A stretch of 56,854 bases of DNA from JANQRA01 sp035550735 (GTDB lineage Bacteria; Actinomycetota; Acidimicrobiia; Spongiisociales; ZC4RG35), in NCBI GenBank assembly GCA_035550735.1, contig DASZOM010000021.1, positions 1 to 56,854 of the forward strand, in the 5' to 3' direction. The notes beneath the pieces were generated by a model. The model was not told where the DNA came from, made no database searches, and saw only the letters and a list, made by a program, of their open reading frames with translations. The position numbers and the translations under genes are program-made. Every line of letters starts with the position of its first letter. Positions within the stretch are counted from its first letter, which is position 1. Below are positions 40,751-48,735 of this stretch, piece by piece.

Positions 40751-41820
40751 TGGCCGCACGGGCCACCGCCGAGAAGTGGCTGGCTGAGCTGACAAGTCTT
40801 CCCACGGCGTCCGGACGCGAAGACCGGGTGGTCGATTGGGTCGAGTCCTGGGTGGCGCGCCGCGACGATCTTCGTATCTCGAAGGACTCCGGGGGGAATC
40901 TCTTCGTGACCCAGAAGGGCCGGAAGCGCCGCCCCCCGATTCTCGCCGTCGCCCACATGGACCATCCGGCATTCGTGATCGTCGACGAGCACGGCTCGTT
41001 CGAGTTCCGGGGCGGTGTCGACGCCCCCTACTTCGACGACGCCCTGATCGAAGTGGTCTCCCGCAACGACGGACCTGCCGGACAGGTGAGGGTTTACGAC
41101 CCGGAGACCCACACCGGGTCGGCATCCTTCGACGGCGACGTGGCGCCCGGTGACGTCGCGCTCTGGTCGTTCCAACACACGGGCTCGACGTCGGGCCGGT
41201 TCCGCGCTCCGGCATGCGACGACCTCGCCGGCGCCGCTGCCGCCCTGGCCGCACTCGACCGGGCGCGGACGGATCCCGCTCTTCGCCATTTCGGCGTGAT
41301 GCTCACCCGTGCCGAGGAGGTGGGCCTGATCGGAGCCCTCCATGCGGCAAGGCATCAGACGATCCCGGAAGGGTCGCGGCTCCTCTCGATCGAGACTTCG
41401 CGTGAGCTGCCCAACGCCCGCATCGGCGATGGCCCAATACTCCGGATCGGTGATCGCTCAACGGTCTTCGACCGGGATCTGAGCAACCGAGTCGGGCGGG
41501 CGGCGGATGCCGCGGGTCTGGCCCATCAGCGAAAGCTCATGGACGGTGGAGCGTGCGAGGCCACCGCGTTCGGGGCCCACGGCTATCAGGCGACCGGTCT
41601 CTGCCTGGCCCTCGGCAACTGGCACAACCGGGGAAATCTGGACAGGGTCGAGGCCGGCGAGACCTCGGCCGCGGTGCCCATGCTCGAGGAGATCTCGATC
41701 GACGACTTCCACGGCCTGGTCGACCTGCTCCTTCTCGCCGCTGCTGCGGTCGACGTGGCCGATCCCCTCGAGGCGGCGCTGGAGGCTCTGTACGAGTCCA
41801 ACCGCCACTACCTCGGTTAG
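40750..41820 (+). CDS. M42/M28-type zinc aminopeptidase-like protein
   Basis: 356 residues. Metallopeptidase features: LAVAHMDHPAFVIV (His ligand, A-H-M-D), PACDDLAGAAAALAALD (bridging Asp), LTRAEEVGLIGA (catalytic Glu-Glu), SIETSRELP and GGACEATAF with His ligand in ALGNWHNRGN. This order matches M42/M18/M28-like aminopeptidases, with a barrel insertion domain at about residues 80-160. Substrate unknown. It is translationally coupled to sufC, an unexpected operon partner. Confidence 0.85.
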   Translation: MAARATAEKWLAELTSLPTASGREDRVVDWVESWVARRDDLRISKDSGGNLFVTQKGRKRRPPILAVAHMDHPAFVIVDEHGSFEFRGGVDAPYFDDALIEVVSRNDGPAGQVRVYDPETHTGSASFDGDVAPGDVALWSFQHTGSTSGRFRAPACDDLAGAAAALAALDRARTDPALRHFGVMLTRAEEVGLIGALHAARHQTIPEGSRLLSIETSRELPNARIGDGPILRIGDRSTVFDRDLSNRVGRAADAAGLAHQRKLMDGGACEATAFGAHGYQATGLCLALGNWHNRGNLDRVEAGETSAAVPMLEEISIDDFHGLVDLLLLAAAAVDVADPLEAALEALYESNRHYLG

Positions 41821-41830
41821 CGTTCAGATC

Positions 41831-43207
41831 ATGGAATACCGCGTCGAGAAGGACTCGATGGGCGAGGTCGAGGTACCGTCCGACGCCCTATACGGGGCGT
41901 CCACACAACGGGCGGTCGACAACTTCCCGATCTCGGGGTGGCGGTTCAGCAGGCGCTTCATCTGGGCGCTGGGACTGCAAAAGGGCTCGTCGGCGAACGT
42001 GGCCGCGGAGATGGGGCACATCGACACGGCAAAGGCCGAGGCGATACGCAAAGCCTCCGACGAGGTGATGGAGGGCGGTCTCGACGACCAGTTCGTCCTC
42101 GACATCTTCCAGACGGGATCGGGCACATCCACCAACACGAACGCCAACGAGGTGATCGCGGCCCGAGCGAGCCGGTTGCTCGGCGATTCCGTCCATCCCA
42201 ACGACGACGTCAACTTCGGTCAGTCCTCCAACGACGTGATACCCACCGCGATCCACGTTGCCGCCGGGGCTGCCCTGCGCGAGGACCTGCTGCCCGCCCT
42301 GGAGAAGCTCGCCGCTTCGCTCGAGGGCAAGGCCGCCGAATTCTCGGAGGTGGTGAAGTCCGGCCGCACTCACCTGATGGACGCCACCCCGGTCACCTTG
42401 GGCCAGGAGTTCGGGGGCTACGCGGCCCAGGTGCGCAAGAGCATCGACCGGGTGGGCAAGGTCCTTCCCGAGCTCGACGAGTTGGCCTTGGGTGGCACCG
42501 CCGTCGGCACCGGGATCAACGCACCGGACGGCTACGCCGCAGCGGTGATCGCCTCGATGTCGGAGCGGACCGGATTCCCCTACCGGGAGGCAGACGACCA
42601 TTTCGAGGCGCAGGGAGCCAAGGACGCCGTGGTGATGGCCTCGGGAGCGTTGAAGACCGTGGCGGTTTCGATGTTCAAGATCGCCAACGACATCCGGTTC
42701 CTCGGCTCCGGACCGACATCGGGCCTCGCCGAGATCCGCATCCCCGCACTTCAGCCCGGCTCGTCGATCATGCCGGGAAAGGTGAACCCGGTGATGTCGG
42801 AGATGGTGATGATGGTGGCCGCTCAAGTGATCGGCAACGACGCTGCCGTCACCTGGGGGGCCGCCAACGGCAACTTCGAGTTGAACGTGATGATGCCGGT
42901 GATCGCCCACAACCTCCTCGGTTCGATCGAGCTCCTCTCCAATGCCGTCGGCACTTTCGCCGAAAAGTGTGTCGACGGCATAGAGGCCAACGACGTGCGG
43001 GCGAGGGAGCTGCTGGAGCGCAACGCGATCATCATCACCGCCCTCAACCCACACATCGGCTACGACAACGGCGCACGAATCGCCAAGGAGGCGGTCGCCA
43101 CCGGCCGATCGGTGCGCGATCTCGTCCTCGAGGCCGGGCTGATGACTCCCGATGAGCTCGACGCCGCGCTCGATCTCAAGGGGATGACCGAGGGCGGGTT
43201 GCGCTAA
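41831..43207 (+). CDS. fumC: Fumarate hydratase class II
   Basis: 458 residues from ATG 41831. Converts fumarate to malate in the TCA cycle without an Fe-S cluster. The signature GSSIMPGKVNP at 310-320, the N-terminal TQRAVDNFPISG, GSGTSTNTNANEVIA, and SGRTHLMDATPVTLGQEFGGYA are typical of FumC rather than aspartase or argininosuccinate lyase. TAGCGT (41818-41823), which includes the previous gene's stop codon, lies 7 nt before the ATG, so fumC may have its own leaderless promoter. Confidence 0.95.
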   Translation: MEYRVEKDSMGEVEVPSDALYGASTQRAVDNFPISGWRFSRRFIWALGLQKGSSANVAAEMGHIDTAKAEAIRKASDEVMEGGLDDQFVLDIFQTGSGTSTNTNANEVIAARASRLLGDSVHPNDDVNFGQSSNDVIPTAIHVAAGAALREDLLPALEKLAASLEGKAAEFSEVVKSGRTHLMDATPVTLGQEFGGYAAQVRKSIDRVGKVLPELDELALGGTAVGTGINAPDGYAAAVIASMSERTGFPYREADDHFEAQGAKDAVVMASGALKTVAVSMFKIANDIRFLGSGPTSGLAEIRIPALQPGSSIMPGKVNPVMSEMVMMVAAQVIGNDAAVTWGAANGNFELNVMMPVIAHNLLGSIELLSNAVGTFAEKCVDGIEANDVRARELLERNAIIITALNPHIGYDNGARIAKEAVATGRSVRDLVLEAGLMTPDELDAALDLKGMTEGGLR

Positions 43208-43229
43208 CAGACCCCGTTTTGCCTGTCCA

Positions 43230-43268
43230 ACGTGCAACGAACGTCGCTATACGACGTTCATTGCACGT
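43230..43268. terminator. Bidirectional terminator between fumC and sufU
   Basis: A 17-bp stem with one mismatch: 43230-43246 paired with 43252-43268, loop CTATA. It overlaps the sufU stop codon and ends transcription from both convergent suf arms. No long T tract. Confidence 0.65.
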
Positions 43269-43713
43269 CGGTCGACCCCAGCGCCTCCAGCAACGTGTTC
43301 CACGCCAGGCTGGCGCACTTGATCCGCACCGGGTACTGGCGGACACCCTGGAGGGCTTCGATGTCGCCGAGGACCGCTCCGGGGCGCTCCGGGTCGAGCC
43401 CGGCGTCCTCGGAATCGTCGATGGACATCATCTGGCGGAACCTGGTGACGATCCCGTCGATCTCCTCACGGGTCTTGCCCTTGATCGCCTCGCTCATCAT
43501 CGAGGCCGAGGCCTGGCTGATCGAACACCCCTGCCCTTCCACGGCGACGTCGCTGACCACCCCGTCGCGGAAGGTGAGCTCGATGCTGATCTCGTCGCCA
43601 CACAACGGGTTGACTCCTTGGGCGGTGGCGCCGGGCGCGTCCAGATGCCCCTTGTTGCGCGGGTTTCGGTAGTGATCGAGGATCACCTCGCGGTACAGCT
43701 CCTCCAGCCCCAT
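43258..43713 (-). CDS. sufU: SufU zinc-dependent sulfurtransferase
   Basis: 151 residues. Accepts persulfide from SufS. Three cysteines and an Asp of the zinc site are in place: Cys38 and Asp40 in GVNPLCGDEISIE, Cys63 in EGQGCSISQAS, Cys133 in RIKCASLAWNTL. The insertion (about residues 70-115, with MMSIDDSEDAGLDPERPG) distinguishes SufU from IscU. Its start overlaps the sufS stop by 1 bp. There is no Lys-rich C-terminal HscA site, consistent with SufU. Confidence 0.95.
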   Translation of the reverse strand: MGLEELYREVILDHYRNPRNKGHLDAPGATAQGVNPLCGDEISIELTFRDGVVSDVAVEGQGCSISQASASMMSEAIKGKTREEIDGIVTRFRQMMSIDDSEDAGLDPERPGAVLGDIEALQGVRQYPVRIKCASLAWNTLLEALGSTDVQ

Positions 43714-44927
43714 CAGGCGACCCCGAACAACTCTCCGGCCCGCCGCAACGCGGCGACGAGGGCGTCGATGTCCTTCTCCTCGTTGTAGACGTAGAAGCTG
43801 GCACGGGCGGTCGCCGGCACTCCGAGACGACGCATCAGCGGCTTGGCACAGTGATGACCCGCCCTGACCGCGACATCCTCCTCGTCGAGGATGGTGGCGA
43901 GGTCGTGGGCATGGACCCCGTCCATGGTCATGGAGATGACGCCGCCACGGTCCTCGAGGTCCGTAGGTCCCTGGATGTGGAGCCCGGGCACGTCAGCGAG
44001 ACGCTCCAGGGCAACGGCGGTCAGCTCTCGATCGTGGGCGAACACCTCCTTCATGCCGATCGACTCGAGGTAGTCGATGGCCGCGTGGAGCCCGACCGCC
44101 TCGATGATGGGCGGGGTGCCGGCCTCGAACCGGTGGGGGATGGGCGCCCATGTCGACTCGTGAAGGGTGACATCGGAGATCATCTCACCGCCGCCTTCGA
44201 ACGGCTCCGTCTCCTCCAAGGCGTCCATGCGGCCCCAGAGCACCCCGATACCGGTGGGACCGAGCATCTTGTGGGAGGAGAAGGCGAGGAAGTCCGCGCC
44301 GAGATCCTGGACATCGACACCGGCGTGCGGAACGAGTTGAGCACCGTCGACGACCACCCGTGCTCCCTGGTCGTGGGCGACCTTGGCGATCGATGGGATG
44401 TCGGGCAGACAGCCGAGGACATTGGACATCCCGGTGACGGCGACCACCTTGACGTCCGGCCCGATCCGGCTGCGATAGTCGTCCATGTCGAGGCGACCGC
44501 CGTCGGTGATGGCGACGTGGTCGAGCCGGGCACCGGTGCGCTTGGCCACCATCTGCCAGGGAACCAGGTTGGCGTGATGCTCCATCTCGCTGGTGAGGAT
44601 GCGATCGCCCTCGGAGAGGTTCTCCAACCCCCAGCCGAAGGCAACCGTGTTGAGGGCAGTGGTGGCGCCCCGGGTGAACACCACCTCGTCGGCATTGGCG
44701 GCGTTGATGAACCCGGCGACGCGGTTGCGGGCGGCCTCGTATGCGTTGGTGGCCGCCAGCGAAAGCTTGTAAGCGCCCCTGTGGACGTTGGCGTAGGAAG
44801 TGCGGGCGAAACGGTCCATCGCCTCGAGCACGGGGATCGGCTTCTGCGACGAGGCACCCGAGTCGAGGAAGTGGACTCCCGAGTCGAGGACGGGAAAGTC
44901 GGCTCTCAGGTGGGAGAGGTCGGTCAC
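43713..44927 (-). CDS. sufS: Cysteine desulfurase SufS
   Basis: 404 residues. PLP-dependent removal of sulfur from cysteine to form a persulfide. PLP-lysine Lys220 in SSHKMLGPTGIG, His residues in SEMEHHANLVPW, and catalytic Cys360 in VRAGHHCAKPLM with the short type-II loop. The N-terminus, HFLDSGASSQKP, is typical. Overlaps sufC2 by 4 bp and sufU by 1 bp, so the three are translated as a coupled set. Confidence 0.95.
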   Translation of the reverse strand: MTDLSHLRADFPVLDSGVHFLDSGASSQKPIPVLEAMDRFARTSYANVHRGAYKLSLAATNAYEAARNRVAGFINAANADEVVFTRGATTALNTVAFGWGLENLSEGDRILTSEMEHHANLVPWQMVAKRTGARLDHVAITDGGRLDMDDYRSRIGPDVKVVAVTGMSNVLGCLPDIPSIAKVAHDQGARVVVDGAQLVPHAGVDVQDLGADFLAFSSHKMLGPTGIGVLWGRMDALEETEPFEGGGEMISDVTLHESTWAPIPHRFEAGTPPIIEAVGLHAAIDYLESIGMKEVFAHDRELTAVALERLADVPGLHIQGPTDLEDRGGVISMTMDGVHAHDLATILDEEDVAVRAGHHCAKPLMRRLGVPATARASFYVYNEEKDIDALVAALRRAGELFGVA

Positions 44928-45685
44928 GTCGGGGTCGAGACCGGACGGAACGAGTCGTATCCCTCGGCCTCCAACCTGGCGGCGAGCTCGGGACCGCCTG
45001 ACTGGAGGATGCGCCCGTCCATGAAGATGTGGACGACGTCGGGGGTGATGTAGTCCAGGAGACGCTGGTAGTGAGTGATGATGAGGAAGCCGCGTTCGGC
45101 TGTCGTCAGCTTGTTGACCCCGTCCGCGACTGTGCGAAGAGCGTCGATGTCGAGTCCGGAGTCGGTCTCGTCCATGATCGCCAGCTCGGGCTCGAGCACG
45201 GCCATCTGCAGCACTTCGTTGCGCTTCCGCTCACCGCCGGAGAACCCCTCGTTCAGGTAGCGGTCGGCGAAGGAGGACTCCATTCCCAGATCCTTCATGG
45301 CGTCCATCACCTTGAGCCGGAGCTCGAGGACCGTCAGGTCGGTTCCGGTCCGGTTGGACAGGGCCTGGCGTAGGAACTGGATGACAGAGACGCCGGGTAT
45401 CGCCTCCGGATGCTGGAAGGCGAGGAACATCCCGGCTGCGCCCCGCTCCGTGGGCCGGGCGGTGGTGATGTCCTCGCCCCTGTAACTGATTGTCCCTTCG
45501 GTGACCTGGAAGGAAGGGTTGCCCATCAGGACGTTGGCCAGGGTCGATTTGCCCGATCCGTTGGGGCCCATGAGCGCGTGGATCTCGCCTCTGTTCACCG
45601 TGAGGTCGACCCCCTTCAGGATCTCCACGTCGCCGGCGGACGCGTGCAGGTTGTCGATCCGGAGCAGTTCGGGGGAGTCGGTCAC
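44924..45685 (-). CDS. sufC: SufC-type ABC ATPase (second copy)
   Basis: 253 residues from GTG 45685. Walker A GPNGSGKST (40-48), FLAFQHPEAIPGVSV (Q-loop), FSGGERKRNEVLQMA signature, Walker B LAIMDETDSGLDIDAL, ITHYQRLLDY. This copy carries the canonical DETDSGLD and closer-to-textbook SufC sequence, and it is coupled to sufS and sufU. With the copy at 39947 this gives two SufC proteins in one window. A partner SufB would be encoded elsewhere. Confidence 0.93.
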   Translation of the reverse strand: MTDSPELLRIDNLHASAGDVEILKGVDLTVNRGEIHALMGPNGSGKSTLANVLMGNPSFQVTEGTISYRGEDITTARPTERGAAGMFLAFQHPEAIPGVSVIQFLRQALSNRTGTDLTVLELRLKVMDAMKDLGMESSFADRYLNEGFSGGERKRNEVLQMAVLEPELAIMDETDSGLDIDALRTVADGVNKLTTAERGFLIITHYQRLLDYITPDVVHIFMDGRILQSGGPELAARLEAEGYDSFRPVSTPT

Positions 45686-45696
45686 GATCTCATGGT

Positions 45697-45721
45697 ATTT
45701 CCACTATCCCGGTAGGGAAAT
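45697..45721. promoter_or_regulatory. Inverted repeat between ybaK and sufC (possible operator/hairpin)
   Basis: Almost perfect inverted repeat: ATTTCC (45697-45702) with GGAAAT (45716-45721), and inner CTATC (45704-45708) with GGTAG (45711-45715; one G-T pair). Its core resembles the palindrome over the sufD start. Confidence 0.5.
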
Positions 45722-45726
45722 CTCGA

Positions 45727-46194
45727 TCAGGTGACTCTGACCCACACCGGGGCGGCGAGCCGGTCGAGGTCGGCGATGGAGATGGGAAGGACGGTGGTCG
45801 GGGTCCCGGCGGCCGCCCACACCGGGTCGTTTCGAGTCAGGGCAGGGTCGGCAAAGACCCGCAGACTGGTGACGTGCCCGAATGGAGGAGTCCCACCTGC
45901 GGCATAACCGGTGGACTCCCGAACCTCCTCGAGACTTGCCCGTCGCACCTGGGTCCCTCCTGCTGCGGCGGCGAGACGGGCGGTGTCGAGGCGAAGGTCG
46001 CCGGGCACGAGGGCCACCACCGGCTCGTCGTCGACGACGAACACCAGTGACTTCACGATCGCCGACACCGGGCACCCGACGGCCGCGGCGGCGTCCTCGG
46101 CGGTCTTGGTGCCTTCCGGGAACACCCTGACCTCCGATTCGAAGTCGACCGACTCGAGGAAGCGGCGACTGGCCCTGGGAAGCTCAGCCGCCAC
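45727..46194 (-). CDS. YbaK/EbsC family aminoacyl-tRNA deacylase-like protein
   Basis: 155 residues from GTG 46194. YbaK domain: TAEDAAAAVGCPVSAIVKSLVF with the conserved Lys48, VALVPGDLRLDTARLAAAAG, VRESTGYAAGGTPPFGH (the G-x-x-P-F-G motif), and the C-terminal strand block. The family hydrolyses mischarged tRNAs such as Cys-tRNAPro. It overlaps the upstream LLM gene by 11 bp and lies 41 bp before sufC. Confidence 0.9.
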   Translation of the reverse strand: MAAELPRASRRFLESVDFESEVRVFPEGTKTAEDAAAAVGCPVSAIVKSLVFVVDDEPVVALVPGDLRLDTARLAAAAGGTQVRRASLEEVRESTGYAAGGTPPFGHVTSLRVFADPALTRNDPVWAAAGTPTTVLPISIADLDRLAAPVWVRVT

Positions 46195-47095
46195 GGAGGA
46201 CGGTGACCGTCTCTTTCATGCCGTCCAGGTCGTCCAGATCCAACCACTGGACGTAGACCCGCTGGACTCCCGCCTCCTCCAGCGCTGCGATGGTCTCGGC
46301 AGCTTGTTGCGTTGTGCCGACCGGGATGCCGCTGTCCCGGTATCGACTCTCGAGATCTTCCGGGGATATCCCGCGGGCCTTCGCCGTCCCCTCCAGCCGG
46401 GCCCGGTAGGCGGCGTCGTCCCGCCCCACCAAGGCGGTCCCCATCACCGTCGCCTCGACATTGCGGTCACCCTCGGCCTTTCGCATCGCCTCCACCTTCT
46501 CCCGGGCCTCGTCGGCAGGGCATACGAAGAAGTTGTATTCGTCGGCACGGGCGCCGGCCAAGGCCGGGGTCCTCCGCTTCCCGCCACCACCGATCACCAG
46601 CCGAATCCCGGTCGGCTTCGGCTTCACGTCGGCATCGAGCGAATAGAACTCTCCATGGAAGGTCCCGTGGCCAGGGGCGAAGGCTGCGTCGAGGTAGTCG
46701 AGGGCCTCTTCGAACCGGGCCCACCGTTCCGACCAATTCGGGAAGGGGAGGCCCAGCGCCTCGTGCTCCAACTCCATCCAGCCGGTGCCCACTCCGAGGT
46801 CGAGCCGGCCGCCGGACATCTGGTCGATGGTGGCGGACGCCTTGGCGATGACCGCGGGGTGACGAAACGTGATCGGGGTCACCAGGACGCAGAGACGGAT
46901 GTCGCTCGTCTCCCGGGCGATCCCCGCCAGCACGGAAAGGGCATCGGTGGCGTCGGGCGTGGGCTCGCGACCCGACATGAAGTGATCGCACCGTGCGAAG
47001 GAGACGAGACCCTCGGCCTCCGACCAGCGCGCCGCCTCCAACTGCTGGGAGTACGTGCCGCCGAGGTGCGGCTCTGTCATCAGGGAGAACTGCAT
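46184..47095 (-). CDS. LLM-class (F420-type) oxidoreductase
   Basis: 303 residues. MQFSLMTEPHLGGTYSQQLE, FARCDHFMSG, VTPITFRHPAVIAKASATIDQMSGGRLDLGVGTGWMELEH, and LVIGGGGKRRTPALAGARADEYNFF are luciferase-like/F420-dependent reductase hallmarks. About 35% alike by eye to the gene immediately upstream (47105-48031), suggesting tandem duplication. Substrate unknown; a 9-bp gap from the paralogue. Confidence 0.88.
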   Translation of the reverse strand: MQFSLMTEPHLGGTYSQQLEAARWSEAEGLVSFARCDHFMSGREPTPDATDALSVLAGIARETSDIRLCVLVTPITFRHPAVIAKASATIDQMSGGRLDLGVGTGWMELEHEALGLPFPNWSERWARFEEALDYLDAAFAPGHGTFHGEFYSLDADVKPKPTGIRLVIGGGGKRRTPALAGARADEYNFFVCPADEAREKVEAMRKAEGDRNVEATVMGTALVGRDDAAYRARLEGTAKARGISPEDLESRYRDSGIPVGTTQQAAETIAALEEAGVQRVYVQWLDLDDLDGMKETVTVLRGG

Positions 47096-47104
47096 CGGGC
47101 GACC

Positions 47105-48031
47105 CTATCTCCCCATGTAGGCGTCGAAGGCGAGATCGAAGTCACGTGGATCGTCCTCGGTGACGAACACCTGTGGGTAGAAGCGCGTGCAGCCCGCTTC
47201 TTCCAGGGCGGCGATCATCTCTGCCGGCTTCGAGCCGGATCCGTGTGGATAGCCCCGTTCCTCCCATCTCGACTCGATGTAGTCCGGGGTGTGACCGCTG
47301 AGCCCCGCCATGCCTTCGAGCAGTCGCCGGTAGTCCGCCTCCCTCCTGGCGGCGACGCCCGGCCCGGCCGACGACCATGTGATCTCGTCGGGTTGCCGTC
47401 CCGCCTCGGCCGCCAGCCTCCGGGTGGCGTCACGGATCTGTGAATAGTCGTCGGGCTTCCTGGCATAGAGGTTGTATTCGTCGGCATAGAGGGCGGCGAT
47501 CCGTCTTGCCTTGGGCCCGCCGGCGCCGCCGCCCATGATGCGGAGGTTCCGAGGCCGGGGATGAGGGTCGAACTCCTCCAGGGTGAAGTGCTTCCCGCGA
47601 AACCCGTTGGCGCCCGGCGTGATCGCGGCGCGGAGATAGGCCATCGCCTCCTCGTACATCTCCATACGGGTTCCCAGAGTCGGATAGGGGAGCCCGAACA
47701 CGGTGAACTCCTCCTGGAGCCAACCTGCACCCAACCCGAGCGTGAACCGGCCTCCCGAGATCTCGTCGAGCGTCACGCCCATCTTGAAGTACACCGCGGG
47801 GTGGCGGAATGTCACCGGCGAGACCATCGAGACGAGCTCGACACGGGTGGTCTCCCGGGCCAGGGCGGCGAGATGGACGAGGTGGTCCCATGCCGGCTTC
47901 TCCGGGTCGTCGCCCCGCTGCAGGTAGTGGTCCGGGAGGCCGACCGCGACGATGTCGCCCCGCTCCTCGGCCCAGCGGGCGGCGGTGAGCACGTACTCCC
48001 AGTCGCCCCGGGCCTGGATCCCGAACTCCAT
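47105..48031 (-). CDS. LLM-class (F420-type) oxidoreductase
   Basis: 308 residues from ATG 48031, overlapping the TetR stop by 1 bp. VSPVTFRHPAVYFKMGVTLDEISGGRFTLGLGAGWLQEEF and IMGGGAGGPKARRIAALYADEYNLYARKPDD define the LLM barrel. The F-R-H-P-A-V motif and GGRF-x-LG-x-G-GW match F420-dependent families such as glucose-6-phosphate dehydrogenase or nitroreductase relatives. It forms a pair with the downstream LLM gene and is probably controlled by the upstream TetR. Confidence 0.88.
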   Translation of the reverse strand: MEFGIQARGDWEYVLTAARWAEERGDIVAVGLPDHYLQRGDDPEKPAWDHLVHLAALARETTRVELVSMVSPVTFRHPAVYFKMGVTLDEISGGRFTLGLGAGWLQEEFTVFGLPYPTLGTRMEMYEEAMAYLRAAITPGANGFRGKHFTLEEFDPHPRPRNLRIMGGGAGGPKARRIAALYADEYNLYARKPDDYSQIRDATRRLAAEAGRQPDEITWSSAGPGVAARREADYRRLLEGMAGLSGHTPDYIESRWEERGYPHGSGSKPAEMIAALEEAGCTRFYPQVFVTEDDPRDFDLAFDAYMGR

Positions 48032-48591
48032 CAGACCCCGGCGAGGGCGTCGGTGAGCAGCGCCCTGGCGTGCACGGCCACGTCGAAGTCGGGGTCCATC
48101 ACCCGATGCAAGGTGACGCCGTTGAGCGCGGTCACCAGCGTCTCCGCCCGACGCTCCGTCTCGGCATCGCTCATCTCGGGATGCTGACGGGAGATGGCGG
48201 CGGCGAAGCGGGCGACCCGCCCCTGATGATGACGCATGGTCCGGCCCTTGATCTCGGGGTTGTTGACACTGCCCGAGATGGCGAGCCTGATGTAGACCCG
48301 GGCGAGGTCCTCCTGCTCGATCACGAAGCGGATGTAGGCGTCGATGAGGTCGGAGAGGGTGTCGATCCCCTTGTGCTCCGGGTCGGGGTCGATGGCGTCG
48401 ATGGCCTGACGGACGACACTCAGGATCGCCTGCTCCTTGGAGTCGAAGAGGTTGTAGAAGCTGCCGGGCAGCACCCCGGCCTGATCACAGATCGCCTTGA
48501 TCGTCGTCCCGTCCAGACCCTCGCTTGCGATGAGTGCCCGGGTGGCTTGGAGGATCCTGTCCCGGGTCTCCAACCCTGCCTTGTATCGCAT
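48031..48591 (-). CDS. TetR-family transcriptional regulator
   Basis: 186 residues from ATG 48591; a TTG three codons earlier is possible. N-terminal TetR helix-turn-helix: TRDRILQATRALIASEGLDGTTIKAICDQAGVLPGSFYNLFDSKEQAI. C-terminal ligand/dimer domain includes YIRFVIEQEDLARVYIRL. It probably represses the divergent acyl-CoA dehydrogenase gene and its own operon from the palindrome at 48662-48677. Ligands of such regulators are often acyl-CoAs (inference). TTAACT 8-10 nt upstream suggests a leaderless mRNA. Confidence 0.92.
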   Translation of the reverse strand: MRYKAGLETRDRILQATRALIASEGLDGTTIKAICDQAGVLPGSFYNLFDSKEQAILSVVRQAIDAIDPDPEHKGIDTLSDLIDAYIRFVIEQEDLARVYIRLAISGSVNNPEIKGRTMRHHQGRVARFAAAISRQHPEMSDAETERRAETLVTALNGVTLHRVMDPDFDVAVHARALLTDALAGV

Positions 48592-48661
48592 CGAAGCCAA
48601 GTTAATGGCCTTCCCACCGGGGTTGGGACCTACGGGCGTCCCGCCACGTTTCCACTAGAAC

Positions 48662-48685
48662 TTGAGTGTTGACTCAAATTATACT
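48662..48685. promoter_or_regulatory. TetR-type operator overlapping the acyl-CoA dehydrogenase promoter
   Basis: TTGAGT, GTTG, ACTCAA: a 16-bp perfect inverted repeat (48662-48677) directly before TATACT (48680-48685), a good -10. Binding there would occlude RNA polymerase. The rest of the 144-bp gap shows nothing further. Confidence 0.6.
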
Positions 48686-48735
48686 TGGGGTAGGCGCCGA
48701 GCCGGCGGCGAGTCGAACGACAGACGAGGTCAGGT

